DNA from: Platerodrilus igneus
Lineage: Eukaryota; Arthropoda; Insecta; Coleoptera; Lycidae
Direction: 5' to 3'
Length of the DNA: 64,000 bases
NCBI GenBank assembly: GCA_036346225.1
Contig: JARFIW010000170.1
Coordinates: forward strand, 10,478,501-10,542,500
Under the pieces are notes generated by a model that saw only the letters and a list, made by a program, of their open reading frames with translations, had not been told where the DNA came from and made no database searches. The number at the start of each line of letters is the position of its first letter. The first letter of the stretch is position 1. Positions 45,003 to 57,990 of this stretch are shown here, in pieces. A program made the translations under genes and the position numbers.

Positions 45003-48000
45003 TGTAGTGGTTTTAAAGGGTTAAATTTGGTGGTCAACAATGCAATTTTAAACACCCTGTATAGAGGAAGGAACATAATATTTACGTGCAAAATTAATTT
45101 CATTTATTTAATTTAAATTAGCAAGTATTGACATAATTTTATAACTAGGGATTAGAAGGTAATAGATTTGCAAAGAAAATCAGCTTTATAAGCCAATAGA
45201 AATTAATTATTAATTTAATGTAGTTTAATTTAAGGGCTTACAACGTCAGAAAATGCAGCAGAGCATGTAAAATCAATAAATCCAAGGCGAATAGCTTTCG
45301 TTGTAAAAAACAAATATATCGGTTGGGTTGAGAATTGTTATTTTAAACGTTCGTTAATTGAACACCTGCATATTTTGAAAAGTCGACTTCTATGTATTTT
45401 GGAGCATAACAAGACAAGTTTCAAAGAATATTGTTCAACCGACTGTTGCAAAGCACGTACTCATCCACGTGGACGCGAGCAGCTATATCGATTTTCTACC
45501 ACTCAAGCAGGGTTTGAATGCGACATCAAATATGCATAAGACGGGAATAGAGATATCACAGACGGGGTTTTAAGACGTCACTGAAATGTATGATTGGTCG
45601 AAATAGTTAGTTTAAGAATACATGAGCACGCGACAGGTGGATGTGATAGTCTTGTTGAGATAGCGTGTGACGCGAGAATATTTGTAGAAGCGTAAAACGG
45701 TTAGACAAAATTTGGAGAAATATTATTTTACAATTAGGTATTTCGGGCAAAGTGTGGCCAAAGGGGCCTAGCTGGATGATATAAATACGGGAACGAAATT
45801 AATAGGGATCTCTTTTATTCTTTAATCTTGCATCGCATAACGACATACAAAAAGCAACTGACGAAACTTGTAAGTATTAAAATTTGTAAAGTTCAGTATT
45901 AAGTTGGTTGTGACCTTATAGTTTAAGACGCGGTTAGTGTCGAGTTTATTTAAATTTAATTGAGGTCCAACGAATACTTTAACAAGCTTGTAAATTAAAA
46001 ATGCGATAATAAACAACTGTAATATACATGGGTTTGGATATTGAAATTGATATCAGATGGGTAGCAGGATGCGCAACTTAGAGTGTGGTCATCTTTAAAA
46101 CATCTTGTGGAGCCGCACGCTTAACCAATTGGACGAGGGTTTCAGGAACATAATACATGGTCAACGGAGATGGAATCTTCAAGTTTTTCAGGTAACGCAT
46201 TTGAATTTGCTATTTTTTTAACTGTTGAAATTGTGATGTGTGAGACTTTAATGTGTATTTTACGGTATTTTACGTATTGAAAAAGATACATATAGCTGAC
46301 TATTAATATGGTATTTTGAATATAAAACAAAAGGTGTACGTAAAGCTTATTGAAGTGCTTGATGAATTTAAATTTAATTGTTAAGAGTACATGGGTTTTT
46401 TATGTTTGTGATAATAGTATGCAAAGTGGAAGGCACCTTAATAAACTGGGGTATTATGAGCTCACCATATTCCAGTGTAGTAATAAACAAAAAGAAGATA
46501 TTATTTGGGGCCCATTTACTCCTGTTGCATTAAATGTGTTAGAAATTTCCATTTTAAAAACAAGGACCTGACAAAATTAGCATTTATTGAGATGTAACTT
46601 AAGCACCGAACTGTAAATAACTATGAATATTATAATTTGTAAATAGTGGTCAATAAATATTGTATGATTGTTGTATTATTTTGTGATTTTATTTAAATGG
46701 TGTGTGAACGTTAAATAGAATGAGAGTAAATTTAGGTATACGAGAAAAAGCACAGCTAAGCTAGCCAGGGAAGCTGCTGAAGAAATTGCCACGGTAAAAA
46801 TTTGATATCTAATCGATATAATGGGTTCCTTAACGTTACGATGACAAATAGTGCTCCGGAATAGCTCAGAAAAGACTCATCAGGGCGGTGGGTAAAGAAT
46901 CGCATTCAGGGACCATAAGGAACCACTAGAAAGGTCCAATAAGTCAAAACTAACTATTTTATTAATGGGAGCCAGGAACAGGAGCAAGCAGAATCAACGA
47001 GAAATGTTCCACTATTCTCGGGCGAAACCCAAGGTAACTCACTATATCAATAAATTAACAGGGCACAGAATTAAACCTGAATTTATTGAAGTAACTACAA
47101 TGCCAAATATGAAATCAAACACATAAATATAAATTTCACTAGAACAAATAATTCTACAAATAATCATACATACAAGATTCAAACCTAAATGATTCAAGAG
47201 AAAATTAACCAAGCTAAGTGCTCACAATAAGCAAATATATGTTTACTCCAGGTGATTGTATAAATAATATTTAACAGTAATAACGCAATGGTGTTCAGAA
47301 TATCCGGGCACGAGCCCATACGCAAAAATAATTCGTACTAAGTAATAATCGGGTACGCAGACTTGGTGGCCACTAAGTACGCTATAACCGCATAACTCAA
47401 GTGAGTAATAATTTAACCAAGGATCTAAGCTCGTGACTAGATTTACAATCAATATGTATAAATCACTGGAACGCATTAACGAGTTGTTAGCATTCATCAT
47501 AAGAACATAGCACTTACTAAGGAAGCATTCAAACATTAATACCTAAATAATTTTATCATAAATACAGATTTTACGTTAATTATCGCAACCCACCTTACAA
47601 CACAGGTGTAAGTATGGTTGCATGCAAAGCAAAATAATAAGAGGGTGAATATAAGGTTTCATACACAAAAGTGTTAATCCAATAATCTCAACAGAACATA
47701 CACAACACACTTAAATAAGGAAGTATACGACCTCAAGAAGTAATTCCAATGCACCAGTAGCAGTTAAGGATTCCAAATCCAACTTAACGGGATTACAGCA
47801 ATTACAGATTGTCACACAAAATCGCTTCAGGTGTAATATTCATCAACGGATAACTCCAACAGGTTTCGATTAATATTTCGGTAGTCCAGCAGATGGAACT
47901 TATTGTATCAATAATTAGTTCTTCGTCGAGAGCTTCAATACCATCTATTTCAGTAAGTTGTCGAGTCTGGGTAATCGTAATACCACCAGAACGATTACTT

Positions 48001-48960
48001 AAACAAATCTTCACAAATGTGCATCTACTTAAATTGGAACTGCTAAACCTAAAATATGTAATTACTCTTGGACTCGCACGCAGACGTAGACATAGGCTTA
48101 GTCGTAGTCTTAGACGTAAATTTGGACGTAGGCGTAAATTTGGACTTAAATTTGGACCCTAAAATTCATGTACCACATAGAACAAGAAGTGCTACAAAGC
48201 AATTACTTACCACATAACAATGTGGGTAGAATATAACAAATATCACAAAAATGTGCTTCACTAACTGAGCGAAGGCCAAACCAATAGTATTAATAAAAAC
48301 GACGTGAAATCCGCCAAAGGCGTAATAATTAACTTTCTTACTCACAAACACCAGAAAGATTAATTTTATCCAAGGCAGTAAGCTAGAATCCGCTAAAATA
48401 AGCGATATAAATTTTGCTAACGCACCAAGTTCGTCGTTTCGATTCGAAGGCTGGATCAAGAAAGAAAAGCCACCACATGGGCTCGTTATCACCCTTAGGT
48501 GAGATAGCATTTTCCCACAATTAAACCACTTTTTATGAACAAAAGCAAATTAATGTGCATCACATTAATATAGTGCTATAATAACAACTTGACAAATGTC
48601 AATTCAGTGAAATATCTAACCAAAGGAGAGATTCAAAGGCTTCTAACCATAACAGAATACTTAACCACAGAACATTATGTTAAAAAGATACTAAAAGTTG
48701 CAATGAGTTATAAAACTTAGAACGGGACGTTCCAAAATTAATTTCAGAAAAGGCAGAATGCGGGTATGGAAAATTTTGTGAAAGCCAATTTAGATTTGTA
48801 AATTGATTTGTTTTTTTTTGTAACTGGCAAGTACCAGAGCTCGAACAATTTTTAGGAAGTTCCAGAGGCTGATAAGAAGGTTCCACGGCAATTTATGACG
48901 GCCCAACATTGGGGCTCAAATGTTTTTTTTTACTCTGGCGAGGTCTTTATAGGTTCCACG
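45003..48960 (+). mobile_element. Long-LTR family X, copy 1, interrupted by another insertion
   Basis: Starts TGTAGTGGTTTTAAAGGG after a short TA run, matching copies at 48982 and 61832. TATA box GATATAAATACGGG at about 45778-45790; polyadenylation-type AATAAA near 46008. The LTR runs to 46786, is split by a 1.95-kb insert (46787-48734, TSD AAAT), and resumes at 48735 to TTCCACGGCA at 48890. A decayed tRNA-Lys PBS (TGACGGCCCAACATTGGGGC, 48896-48915) follows, then a second LTR-end remnant TTCCACGGCA at about 48953-48962. So this is a collapsed element: 5' LTR, PBS, end of 3' LTR. Confidence 0.75.
46787..48734 (-). mobile_element. Insertion inside family X LTR, probable solo LTR, TSD AAAT
   Basis: Minus-strand ends are TGGAACGTCC and CCGTGGCA (TG...CA), with AAAT duplicated at 46783-46786 and 48735-48738. 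The flanking family X sequence joins perfectly across one AAAT (GAAGAAATTAATTT, as in the other X copies), which fixes the boundaries. Inside, 48060-48160 has short reiterated TCCAAATTTACGTCTA-like words. A 114-codon hydrophobic minus-strand frame at 48166-48510 is probably chance. No PBS or pol motif; its size and TG...CA ends fit a ~1.95-kb solo LTR of another family. Confidence 0.65.
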
Positions 48961-48981
48961 GCAATATATATGAATATATAT

Positions 48982-51071
48982 TGTAGTGGATTTAAAGGGT
49001 TAAATTTGGGGTAAGCAATGCAATTTTAAACACCATGTGTAGAGAAAGGAACTTAATATTTACGCCCAAAATTTATTTCATTTATTTAGATTAAATTAAA
49101 AAGTATTGACATAATTTTATAATTAGGTTTTAAAAGGTAATAGGTTCATAAAGAAAATCAGTTTTATAGGCCAATAGAAATGCATAATTAGTTTAATTTA
49201 GTTTAACTCAACGGGTAATTATGTCAGAAAACGTATCAGAGCATGTAAAATCAATAATTCCAAAGCGAAAAGCTTTCTTAACGAACAAACAAACGTCGGT
49301 TGTATAGAATACTGTGAAATGTAAGCTCCGAGAACTGTTATTTTAAACGACCATTAATTAAGCACACCTGCATGTTGGAAAGGTCATCTTTCGCTTATTT
49401 GTGAACATAACAAGGCGAGCTTCGAGAAAAATATTGTTCAACCGTCGGTGGCTTTGCATAAACGCTAACAAAAGTTTCTTAAAGAGCAGAACGGATGGAC
49501 AATCAATAATATGCTACAGAACGAGACGGGTATAAAAGCATTCGATTGAGTACGCACGTATTCGATCCACGTGAAGTCCATAAGACGCGGGCAGCAATAT
49601 CGATTTTCTACAACTTAAGCAATGTTAGAATGCGACGTCAAATATGCATAAGACAGGAATAGAGATATTACAGGCGGAGTTTTAAGACGTCACTGAACTG
49701 TATGATTGGTCGAAATAGATAGTTTTAGAACAGACAAACACGCGACAGGTAGATGTGATAGTTGGTATGATATAGCGTGTTGACGAGAAAATATTTCTAG
49801 AAGTTTTAAGACGGTTATACAAAATTTGCGGAAATATTATTTTCGATTAAGTATTTCACGTAAGGTGTGGCCAAGAGGGGCCTGGTTTTATTGTATAAAT
49901 ACGGGAAGAAAATTAATAGGTCTCTCTTTAATTTTGTATCGCTTAACGAAGTATAATAATCAACTGGCGAGGCTTGTGAGTATTAAAAATTTGTAAAATT
50001 TTGTAAAATAGTATTAGATTATTTGTGGCTTTATAGTTAGTAACGCGAGTAGTGGCGAGTAATTTAAATTTAACTGAGGTCCACGAATACTTTAACAAGC
50101 TCGTAAATTAATAATGCAATAATAAACAAATGTAATTAATATACATGGATTTGGATGTTGGGATTGGTGTTAATTGGTAGCACAAAACTCAGCTTAGACT
50201 GAGTTTTCACCTATAAATAGCTGGTGGAGCAGCGCGCATAATCACGAAGCCGAAGGGTTCAGGAATATAAAGCATCATCGACTGAGATGGAGTTTTGACG
50301 CATTTTCCAGGTAACTCATTTGAATTTGCTGGGTTTTTTTGATAAACTGTTGAAATTATTTGTGATGTGTGAGTGAACTTTGATGGTTATTTTTCGTTAT
50401 TTTACGTATTAAAAAAGATACGAATAGCTGACTATTATATGGTATTTTGAATATAAAACAAAAGGTGTACGTAAAGCTTATTAAATTGATTGATGAATTT
50501 AAATTTAATTGTTAAGAGTACATGGTTTTTAAGTTTGTACTAATAGTATGCAAAGTGGAAAGCATACATTAATAAACTGGGTTATCATGAGCTCACCATA
50601 CTCCAGTGTGCAGTAATAAATAAAGATAAGGTATTATTTGGGGCCCATTTACTCCTGTTGCATTAAATGTGTTTGAAATTACAATTTTAAAAACAAGGAC
50701 TTTACAAAGATAGTATTTATTGAGGTGTAATTAGAGCACCGAACTGTACATATCTATGAATTGTTGTTTGTAAATAGCGGTAAATAAATATTGCATGATT
50801 GTTGTATTATTTTGTGATTTTATTGAATGGTGTGTGAATGGTTAAGATAATGATAGTAAATTTAGGTATCTGAAATGATGCACAGCTGAGCTAGCCAGAG
50901 AAACTGCTGAAGAAATTAATTTGATGAAGCAGAATCCGGGTAAGAAAATTTTTGTGAAATTTTATAATTTTTGGGAATAATTTTTTTTACTCTGGCGAGT
51001 ACCGGAGCTAAGCTAAGTTCCACGGCAATTTATGACGCCCAACCCGTGAGGCTCAAATGTTTTTTTTGAAG
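48982..51071 (+). mobile_element. Long-LTR family X, copy 2 (LTR plus PBS)
   Basis: LTR 48982-51027 (TGTAGTGGATTT...TTCCACGGCA, about 2046 bp) with TATA TTGTATAAATACGGG near 49891-49905. Five bases later TGACGCCCAACCCGTGAGGCTC is the PBS (51033-51054), then TTTTTTTGAAGG and a TA run. No gag or pol follows. Confidence 0.8.
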
Positions 51072-51072
51072 G

Positions 51073-51115
<43 letters not shown>
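51072..51115. repeat. (TA)n microsatellite between opposed LTR elements
   Basis: About 40 bases of TA between the PBS leader of copy X2 (plus) and the PBS leader of the next element (minus). Confidence 0.95.
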
Positions 51116-51117
<2 letters not shown>

Positions 51118-53250
51118 CTGTGAATCTTCTCATATCTGCAGGTACTGGCCCTTTCAAAAAAACATTCGAGCCCCACAGTTTGGGCGTCAAGAAATGCTGT
51201 GATACCTTTAAAATCCGTGAACTACGCTTTTCGCCTCGGCTGCTCACCTAATGTTATAAACCTCCTCATTCATAAAAAAAACAAACACATTCCTACCAAA
51301 AACATCAACGTTAACTCTATTTACATCAATATTCAGAATACATTAAAATTTCAAATTTAAAACTCAGCATAAATTTCAGTTTTAAAAGAATTTCAAGATT
51401 AATTTTATTATCATTTTACTGTGCATCCACAATTAAAGTCCTTGTTGGATGCCTACTAATTAATATAACAATATAAGCAGACCGGAGTCTGAGTATAAAG
51501 GAGCATCTACCACCCTTTACGTTAATTAACCAGGTTTGTCTAATTGAGCTCAAAGACATACCCAAAGTTTCATCATATTCCCGAACATCAAAACAAAATA
51601 CCCTTTTACTTAAACAAGCAAATTTCATCTTAAAATTAAACTTTTATGGTTAGAACAATTTCACTAATGTCCATTTAAAGTAAATCAATTATAAAGTCAT
51701 TCAATACACACAAAATGTCAAACAAAATAGTATAATTTACCTGAAGGTTACTGTCCCCGTAGCTTCAAAGTATCGTTTCTTTAGTTAATCACACCATTCA
51801 ACAGGATTATATTTACGGCTTCTGATTCTCTACGCTTTTAAAATTTGCTCCATCACCATCCATTCAAAGTCGTTTCTGGGCCTTTCCGGAACTCATCTGT
51901 GTTTATCTGACCCTTGATTCATGGATCCAGACACGTATTTGAACCATTTAATTATTAACACCCCGAAAAATAGCAAAGAAATTCGTGCTTCTGTCACCCT
52001 ATACGCCAAAACTGCCTACTTTTGTGTATACATTCGTCGTTGTAAATTTTGCTAATTGGTACAGTGAAACTAAATTTTATTACCTTGTATCTAAGTGCAC
52101 TGAAGTACATTCATGTTAGCACGTAAATAACAAGCTATTTTGAATCACTAAAATATACTAGCAAACTTTTAAATTATTTAATCAAACTAAAATGCACGGT
52201 TTAACATCTTCAATCAAGTCGCGTATGTACGAGCTTTTAACGCATCGAATCGTCAAAAGTCTAAGAGAGCTTGTTTATCTTCATCTCGGTATATATAGCA
52301 AAAGCCTGTCTGTCGGTCGGTTCCCCAAAACGGGTAATTCTAAAGAATTTCTCATGCCATGTTCCCAGTCTGCCGCTCACGCGTCGATTTTACGAATTTT
52401 CACTCGCCCCATTCAAATCTCAGAAAATTTCCACACGGCACGCAAGCATGTCCGAGAAAAACTAATTGATTTTGTACAGAAATTGTTGTTCTACCTCTGA
52501 TATTTGCATCCTATTTTTAACCAATTGTGACCCCGTGACGTTGCTTAAATCCCGCCTTTTACAATATGTGTCTTTGCCTGACGCATTTCTCTTTCCTTCT
52601 CTACCGTGTTCTTATTGGTGCAACTTGATATTCTTTATTATCGATTATTTTAGTCCACATGGAGTGTGAAATACCCAGCTTTAGCAATTCTCGTAACTAT
52701 TATGCGACGTTTTCCCAAGATTCTTTGAAACATTAATTATCTGCAAAATTTACGCCGAATGAGCTTTTAAATAAACCCAGGTGTTTAAACATACTATTAA
52801 TTCTCAGAGCCTTATTCCGTGGTATTTTAATCTTGGGTTTTACAAGTTTCTATAGGTATTATATGTTATTAACGGTTTAATTAACTCCAATTAAAATTGA
52901 TTTCTATCCTTTTCATTTTAGCGAATACAACTTAAATATTAATTATTATAGGTACACTTTGTTTTACTACCGGTTACTTAAATAGAGTTAATTAATATAA
53001 ACTTTGCACGTAATTTCTCTTTGTTTAGGAATAATTACATTACACGCAGAGCTTTTCAATACTGCTTCTTTTGATATAAAGCGTCTTATAAATAATTTAA
53101 ATTACTTATTTTTACTGAAACAACCGAGTTTATTTATGCTTCATGGTTTTAATAACGCGTATTATTTAATGAAATTCCTTATACACGGTGATTAAAATTA
53201 TTTGATGTGATTATTTAATTTTCTACCCTGGTCTAAATATGAGTAATATA
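51116..53250 (-). mobile_element. Long-LTR superfamily member, minus orientation (LTR plus PBS)
   Basis: On the minus strand the LTR runs from about 53250 (ATTACTCATATTTAG, like family Y) to 51195 (ending TCACAGCA). It is followed by PBS TTGACGCCCAAACTGTGGGGC (51170-51190), about 50 bp of leader, then a second LTR-end remnant GATTCACAGCA and TA repeat. A minus-strand TATA box TGCTATATATACC lies at about 52290-52305. There is no recognisable interior. Confidence 0.65.
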
Positions 53251-53257
53251 TATATAT

Positions 53258-55270
53258 TATAATGTATAAGGGAGCTTCCAAGAGTTCTAAGGGTTGTTTA
53301 GTACAAGGTAGTATATGCCAAGCAAAATAATCCACAGATTTGATCACATAAACTTAAAAATGTAGGTTTACCGTATTTCACATATACTAAAATACCATTC
53401 AAAATGGTAGTTGAAATTAAGTGCCAAAAGGTAATATTAAAATGACTGAATGACGTAGTGAGATGTACAGTGCTCAAGGGTTTATACCGAGTTTGAATTT
53501 TAAAGGCCTTTGAAAGTACATTTGCCGTCCAAAAACCGGATGCGTCTATGAATGTTTACTATCAACCACGCATCCAGGTTCAAGTGTGATTTATTTTGGT
53601 TTCATTTTAAATAGAATCAACTTTTGGACAATATTTGTAAGCTCAAAATTATTAGTTATAACAACTTCAAATGTGATTGGTGAACTATAAATATTTAGGA
53701 CAAATGATAGAATTGTATGTGAATCAAGAAAGTGCAAAAGGACATGAACTATGGTATGTGCGACACAAGCGAAATGTTAGGATGTTATTGGACGATTTTG
53801 TTATGGACTTTAAAAGTGTAGTAGACAGAAAAGTTAAAATGGTCGCCTTGGAAAGCAAACAACAGAGATTATTTTCGAAATTCATTTTGTAAAAAGACGT
53901 GTTTTTAAAACTGTAATTTGTAAACAATTTTTAAAAGAAGTTAATAAAAGTATTTGAGTTTAAAGAGTTTTGATCAATTAAAGAAGGGTAAAGAAGTAAC
54001 AGCGACGAAAGTAAACAGTATAAATAGTGGTGATTGTACAACGGTGAAGCGACGGGAAATTATATAGAATTGGAACGATATTGGGTAGTGATTTAAAGGT
54101 AACAGGACATTGAGAGTGGTTATACATAGAAAAGGAGTTGGATTTGGATAGCGATATCAGATAGCAGGACATCGAGAGGAAATATATAAAGGAACGTAGT
54201 TGGATTTGGGTAGCGATTTAAAGGGAGCAGGACATCGAGAAGAAATATATATAAAGGAAAGAAGTTGGGATTTGGACAGAGATTTATAGATTTGTAGCAG
54301 GACATTGGGAGGAAATATATAAAGGAAAGAAGTTGGATTTGGAAAGCGATTTATAGATTTGTAGCAGGGCATCGAGAGGAAAAATACCAAAGGAACGAAG
54401 TGGGATTTGGATAGCGATACTAGGTAGCAGGACATCGAGAGGAAACATATAGAGGAAAGAAGTTGGTTTTGGATAGCGATTATTAGGTAGCGGAGCATAG
54501 AGCAATTTGAAATTAGGACGACGAGTAGATTTGGATAAGATACGAAGAAGCGGACGGAGTAATTGAGGACACGAAGAGCGAAATTTAGGAGAGCATCAAT
54601 TGGTAGTGGAGGATTCGAAGCGGAAATTAGCACAGGGGAAGTTATAGCACTGGGTATTCAAAATTCTAAATTAGGGTTAATTATTTCAGGTATTGGGGAG
54701 CAGCTAAATCAAGAACAACACCTGGACGCGGTACCGAAAATTCAATCAGATAGGACAAAAGTGTAAAGACGCATACGGTGAATAGGATTTTGTGCCAGCA
54801 GTTAGAGCGGCCAAGAACGGAGTATAAACCAGGTGAGTGCTGAGATATCTTAAAACGTCAAAAACAGTCATATAATTTTGGTAGTAATTTAATTTGGCAC
54901 AAAGCAACGCTGATCTTAGTAAAATTTTGTCATATTAAAAAGTAGAGTAAAAATTTTGTACTAAAACAAAAGAGGTGCACTTTGGTTGGACTTTGCACAT
55001 CTACTTATAACAGAACTCACTATAAGTAGTTGACCACCCTGAGATTTAAGAGCTTAAATAGTCGAGGCATTAAAATAAAAAGTTTAATTAAAGAACCAAC
55101 CAAACGTTGCAAGTACGTGCGTGCATTAGGTGTGCACATTTCAAAAAAAGGCGCGACAAAAAAGGGAAAAATAAAATAAAAATTTTAAGAATATAGAATT
55201 GAGAGTGACTGAACACACAGTCAGTGAGTAAGAGTAAGTAAGTAAAAGAAGTGGGAGATTTAAACAGAAA
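53258..55270 (+). mobile_element. Solo LTR of family Z, plus orientation, diverged
   Basis: Matches the reverse complement of 33540-35298 in order: a start like TGTATAAGGGAGCTTCCAAG, the CCGGATGCGTCTATGAATG...ACCACGCATCCAGG block (53534-53576), ATAGAATCAACTTTTGGAC, and the ACAAAAGAGGTGCACTTTGG...AAGAACCAACCAAACGTTGC end block (54964-55110). It is clearly older than the 33540-41341 element. It contains a ~65-bp minisatellite at 54090-54500. TA runs flank both ends. Confidence 0.75.
54090..54500. repeat. Minisatellite within family Z LTR, ~65-bp unit
   Basis: GCAGGACATCGAGAGGAAAT recurs at about 54104, 54164, 54226, 54296, 54363, 54426 and (degenerate) 54489, with AAAGGAAAGAAGTTGGATTT and GGATAGCGAT between. 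The corresponding stretch of the young Z LTR has a shorter ~33-bp array, so the array length evolves quickly. Confidence 0.8.
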
Positions 55271-55283
55271 AATATATATATAT

Positions 55284-56925
55284 TACTGTGATATTTAAGG
55301 GTTATAATAGTATTAATATTTAGTTGTACAGTTTATTTCGTTAATTTAGCATGTAAAACAACAGCGTACGCTTTGAAAACGCTTTTTAAATCAGTAGTGT
55401 AAGAGTTAACAATTCAACTGGTATATTTAGGAAGCTAAAAGTTTATTTCCGTAATCTTGCAGGTGTAAATATTCGTGAAAATAATGTATATAAGATAACA
55501 TTTCAAATTTGTGTATAGAAATATGTAGGGGAGAAGCGAACATCTAAATTTCATAACAATTTAAACTTTATATTTAATTATAGCAGAGGGTATGTCTAAT
55601 TTCAAAAGCGTTAGCATTTGAAACCGTTTTAGTTTGTTGCGTATAGTGTATAAAAGCGAAGGAGCAGTTATAGGTGTGGAAAGTTTTAAAGCTGTTTGTC
55701 GAGGCTTTGCTGGTAACATGAAAACAAGAAACGAATTTTACCGTCTTTATTTTCCCGGTATATTTTAAGATAACGTTGAACAAACAATAGCAAATTCTAA
55801 GTAGGGTTCGTTATCGCTCTCAATTATATTAGATTTATAGCTCAGGTGTGAAGATAACTGTGATCGTTACAAGTTCAACTTGCCAATGAGAAACAAAGAG
55901 GAAATATAGGATAAAATAAATACAAGTGAGATGAAGATAACACGTGTTAGGGTAATGGAATTATAACAAAGGGGTGACAATAGAAACTGGAGTGAGTACA
56001 AAGCATAGAGAGGTGATGTTGGAAGCATATGTTGGAGAGAGATAGATGTTACCCTTGTTGCATAAGGGACGTATTGAACGGTAACTTTGTCAAGTTGGAT
56101 GTTTATGATACGCAACGTGATTGGTGACAAATGTTTTAAATACGGGGATAGCAGTTAGGCAAGAGTGGGTTGCGGAGGTTAGTTTAACTTTTCAAGGAAA
56201 TATTTTCGAAGATTTTACCAGGAATTTTGAGCGCAAGTTAGAAAATTTCTGAAAAACAGTGGCCGTTGGTGTTTGTTGATGTTGCAAAATTGAGAGTAGT
56301 GAAGACGGTTAACAATTTTACGTGGAAGGGTATGTTTATATTGCAGGCTTTTGTGGGGTGAGGAACCCAGCAGGTCGTTGAGGGACTCTCTTTTAAATTG
56401 GCTCTTTTAAATTCGCTCTTTTAAGTTCGATCTTTAAGTTCTATTAAAGTTCGCTCTTAGTCCTTCGATCAGAGTTTGATGATAGTCTACAAGTTCTAAT
56501 AGGATAAAGCTGATGGCTAAGAAATTAATATATTTGAACTAAGTTGAGTAAGTAAAAATTGTTTTAATTTGAATTTGCAATAAGTATGCAAAAAGAGAAT
56601 ACATACGGAGATGGTATAAATATGGTAGTTTTTAAAATTGGTTGTGCATCAACATTTAATGATATTTTTCGAGGAGCTTGGGTAAAATTGGATGCATTTA
56701 ATATGGTTTTTGTTTAAACACTCTTTAGCAGACCGTAAATTTACAGCAATAATGACGCCCAACAATGGAACTCGAAGTCGAAGCTAAGTACGTAGCTTTT
56801 TGGTGTTCCAAAGATGAGACTGTAGATTCGCAGCAATTATGTGGACCCTGTAGTGGAGCTTAGATTTCAGAGCAATAATGGCGACCCAATTGTGGGGCAC
56901 AAGTCATAAGTTAAATTCCCAGCAA
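55284..56925 (+). mobile_element. Long-LTR family Y, copy 2, with repeated PBS modules
   Basis: Starts TACTGTGATATTTAAGGG after TA repeat, and shares the GCGTTAGCATTTGAAACCGTTTTAGTTT block (55609-55636) with copy Y1. The first LTR end CAGCA (56748) is followed by TGACGCCCAACAATGG (PBS). Two further LTR-end/PBS-like modules follow (TTCGCAGCAATTATGTGGACCC and AGAGCAATAATGGCGACCCAATTGTGGGGC), then CCCAGCA and TA/CA repeat (56926-56953). Confidence 0.65.
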
Positions 56926-56953
56926 TATATATATATATATACACACACACACA

Positions 56954-57590
56954 TTCTCTTGTTACTTTTAAGAAGTACTTGTAGGCTCTCAAGTAGGTAT
57001 CTAAATATAGTTATAAAAAATGTTTTTATTGTATATTTTGTTTTTAAAGGCTATATTAACCAAATCTACGATATAGTTTTTTTTAAATTTTTATCTGATG
57101 TAATTATCCTTTGTTTTATTATGTATGTCCTCCGGGATGGTGTGGATAAATTTGTTTTATTAAAGATTTTTATAAAAATTCTTTTTATATTGCATTTTAA
57201 CTAAAGGTTTATAAATTAATTCATTCCTTGAGTTTCCTATTTTTTTTTCTGTGACCCACCCCACTCTACGCCGTTTTTAGCTAGCATGCCATTAATTCCT
57301 TCGATCTCCCTTTTATTGTTACGGTACTCGGTACGAGGTAATTTGTTTTGTTTATTTTAATTTTTCTTTTTAGTCCGCTCAAATTACCATAGCAATTACT
57401 ATTTACCTAGTATCTAACAACAAAATAACAAAAATAAATTCTCATTCAATATTCTATGGAGTGCTATAGTTGTCTTTCAGCCAACTGTGGTATAGATTTC
57501 TTTGTGAAAATCTTTTTCCAACGAATGCTTGTTTTAAATTAAGCTTATTACGCTTTAAAAGCTCTCAACTGGAATATCTCTAAGGCAACG
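56954..57590. other. Gene-free stretch
   Basis: AT-rich, no recognised gene. A segment at 57508-57595 (TTTCTTTGTGAAAAT..., TTAAGCTTATTA, CAACTGGAATATCTCTAAG) recurs at 60155-60240 in the same orientation. Confidence 0.45.
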
Positions 57591-57990
57591 CGAAACTCAA
57601 ACACACTGAGGAATTGAAGTAGAAAATCGGTTCCTTAGATATTTCTAAATTTGTTGCTTTTAATATAGATTCTGCAATGCCATTATTTTCACTTAAATGA
57701 TTTATATTACAAATATTTTTTGTGCGGTAATATAATTAATCGGATGGCGGCACAAACTTGGAATGCCTGGAGATCTGTAGAAACAAGCCTGTCAATTTCT
57801 AAAATATTAAATTATCGTTTTCTGCAGAAATGTGATGTCTTTCCTACACCAAAATATTGAAAAGGATAACGCACCGTTTTTAGCAAAGAATGCCATAAGG
57901 TGAAGCTCTGCTGTCCCACATCAAACAGCAACATTTTGCGGAGATTTAAAGTACTTGGATAAATAGCATCAGCTAAGAAAATGTTCGTTG
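57590..57990 (-). pseudogene. Possible DDE transposase (Harbinger-like) C-terminal scrap
   Basis: Minus-strand frames read LADAIYPSTLNLRKMLL, then LLKTVRYPFQYFGVGK and LEIDRLVSTDLQAFQVCAA, with NHLSENNGIAESILKATNLEI further on. The order recalls the ADxxYP, LKxRFR and VCxAxHN motifs around the C-terminus of HARBI1/DDE_Tnp_4 nucleases, but identity is weak and there are stops. Could be another DDE family. Confidence 0.35.

Noticed and set aside
48166..48510. 114-codon hydrophobic minus-strand frame as a membrane protein gene
   Set aside because: It lies inside a probable LTR insertion with no start context, homologous motif or promoter.
51053..51251. Opposed 64-codon frames across a TA run
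   Set aside because: Translation of the (TA)n repeat (YIYIYI) and PBS leaders.
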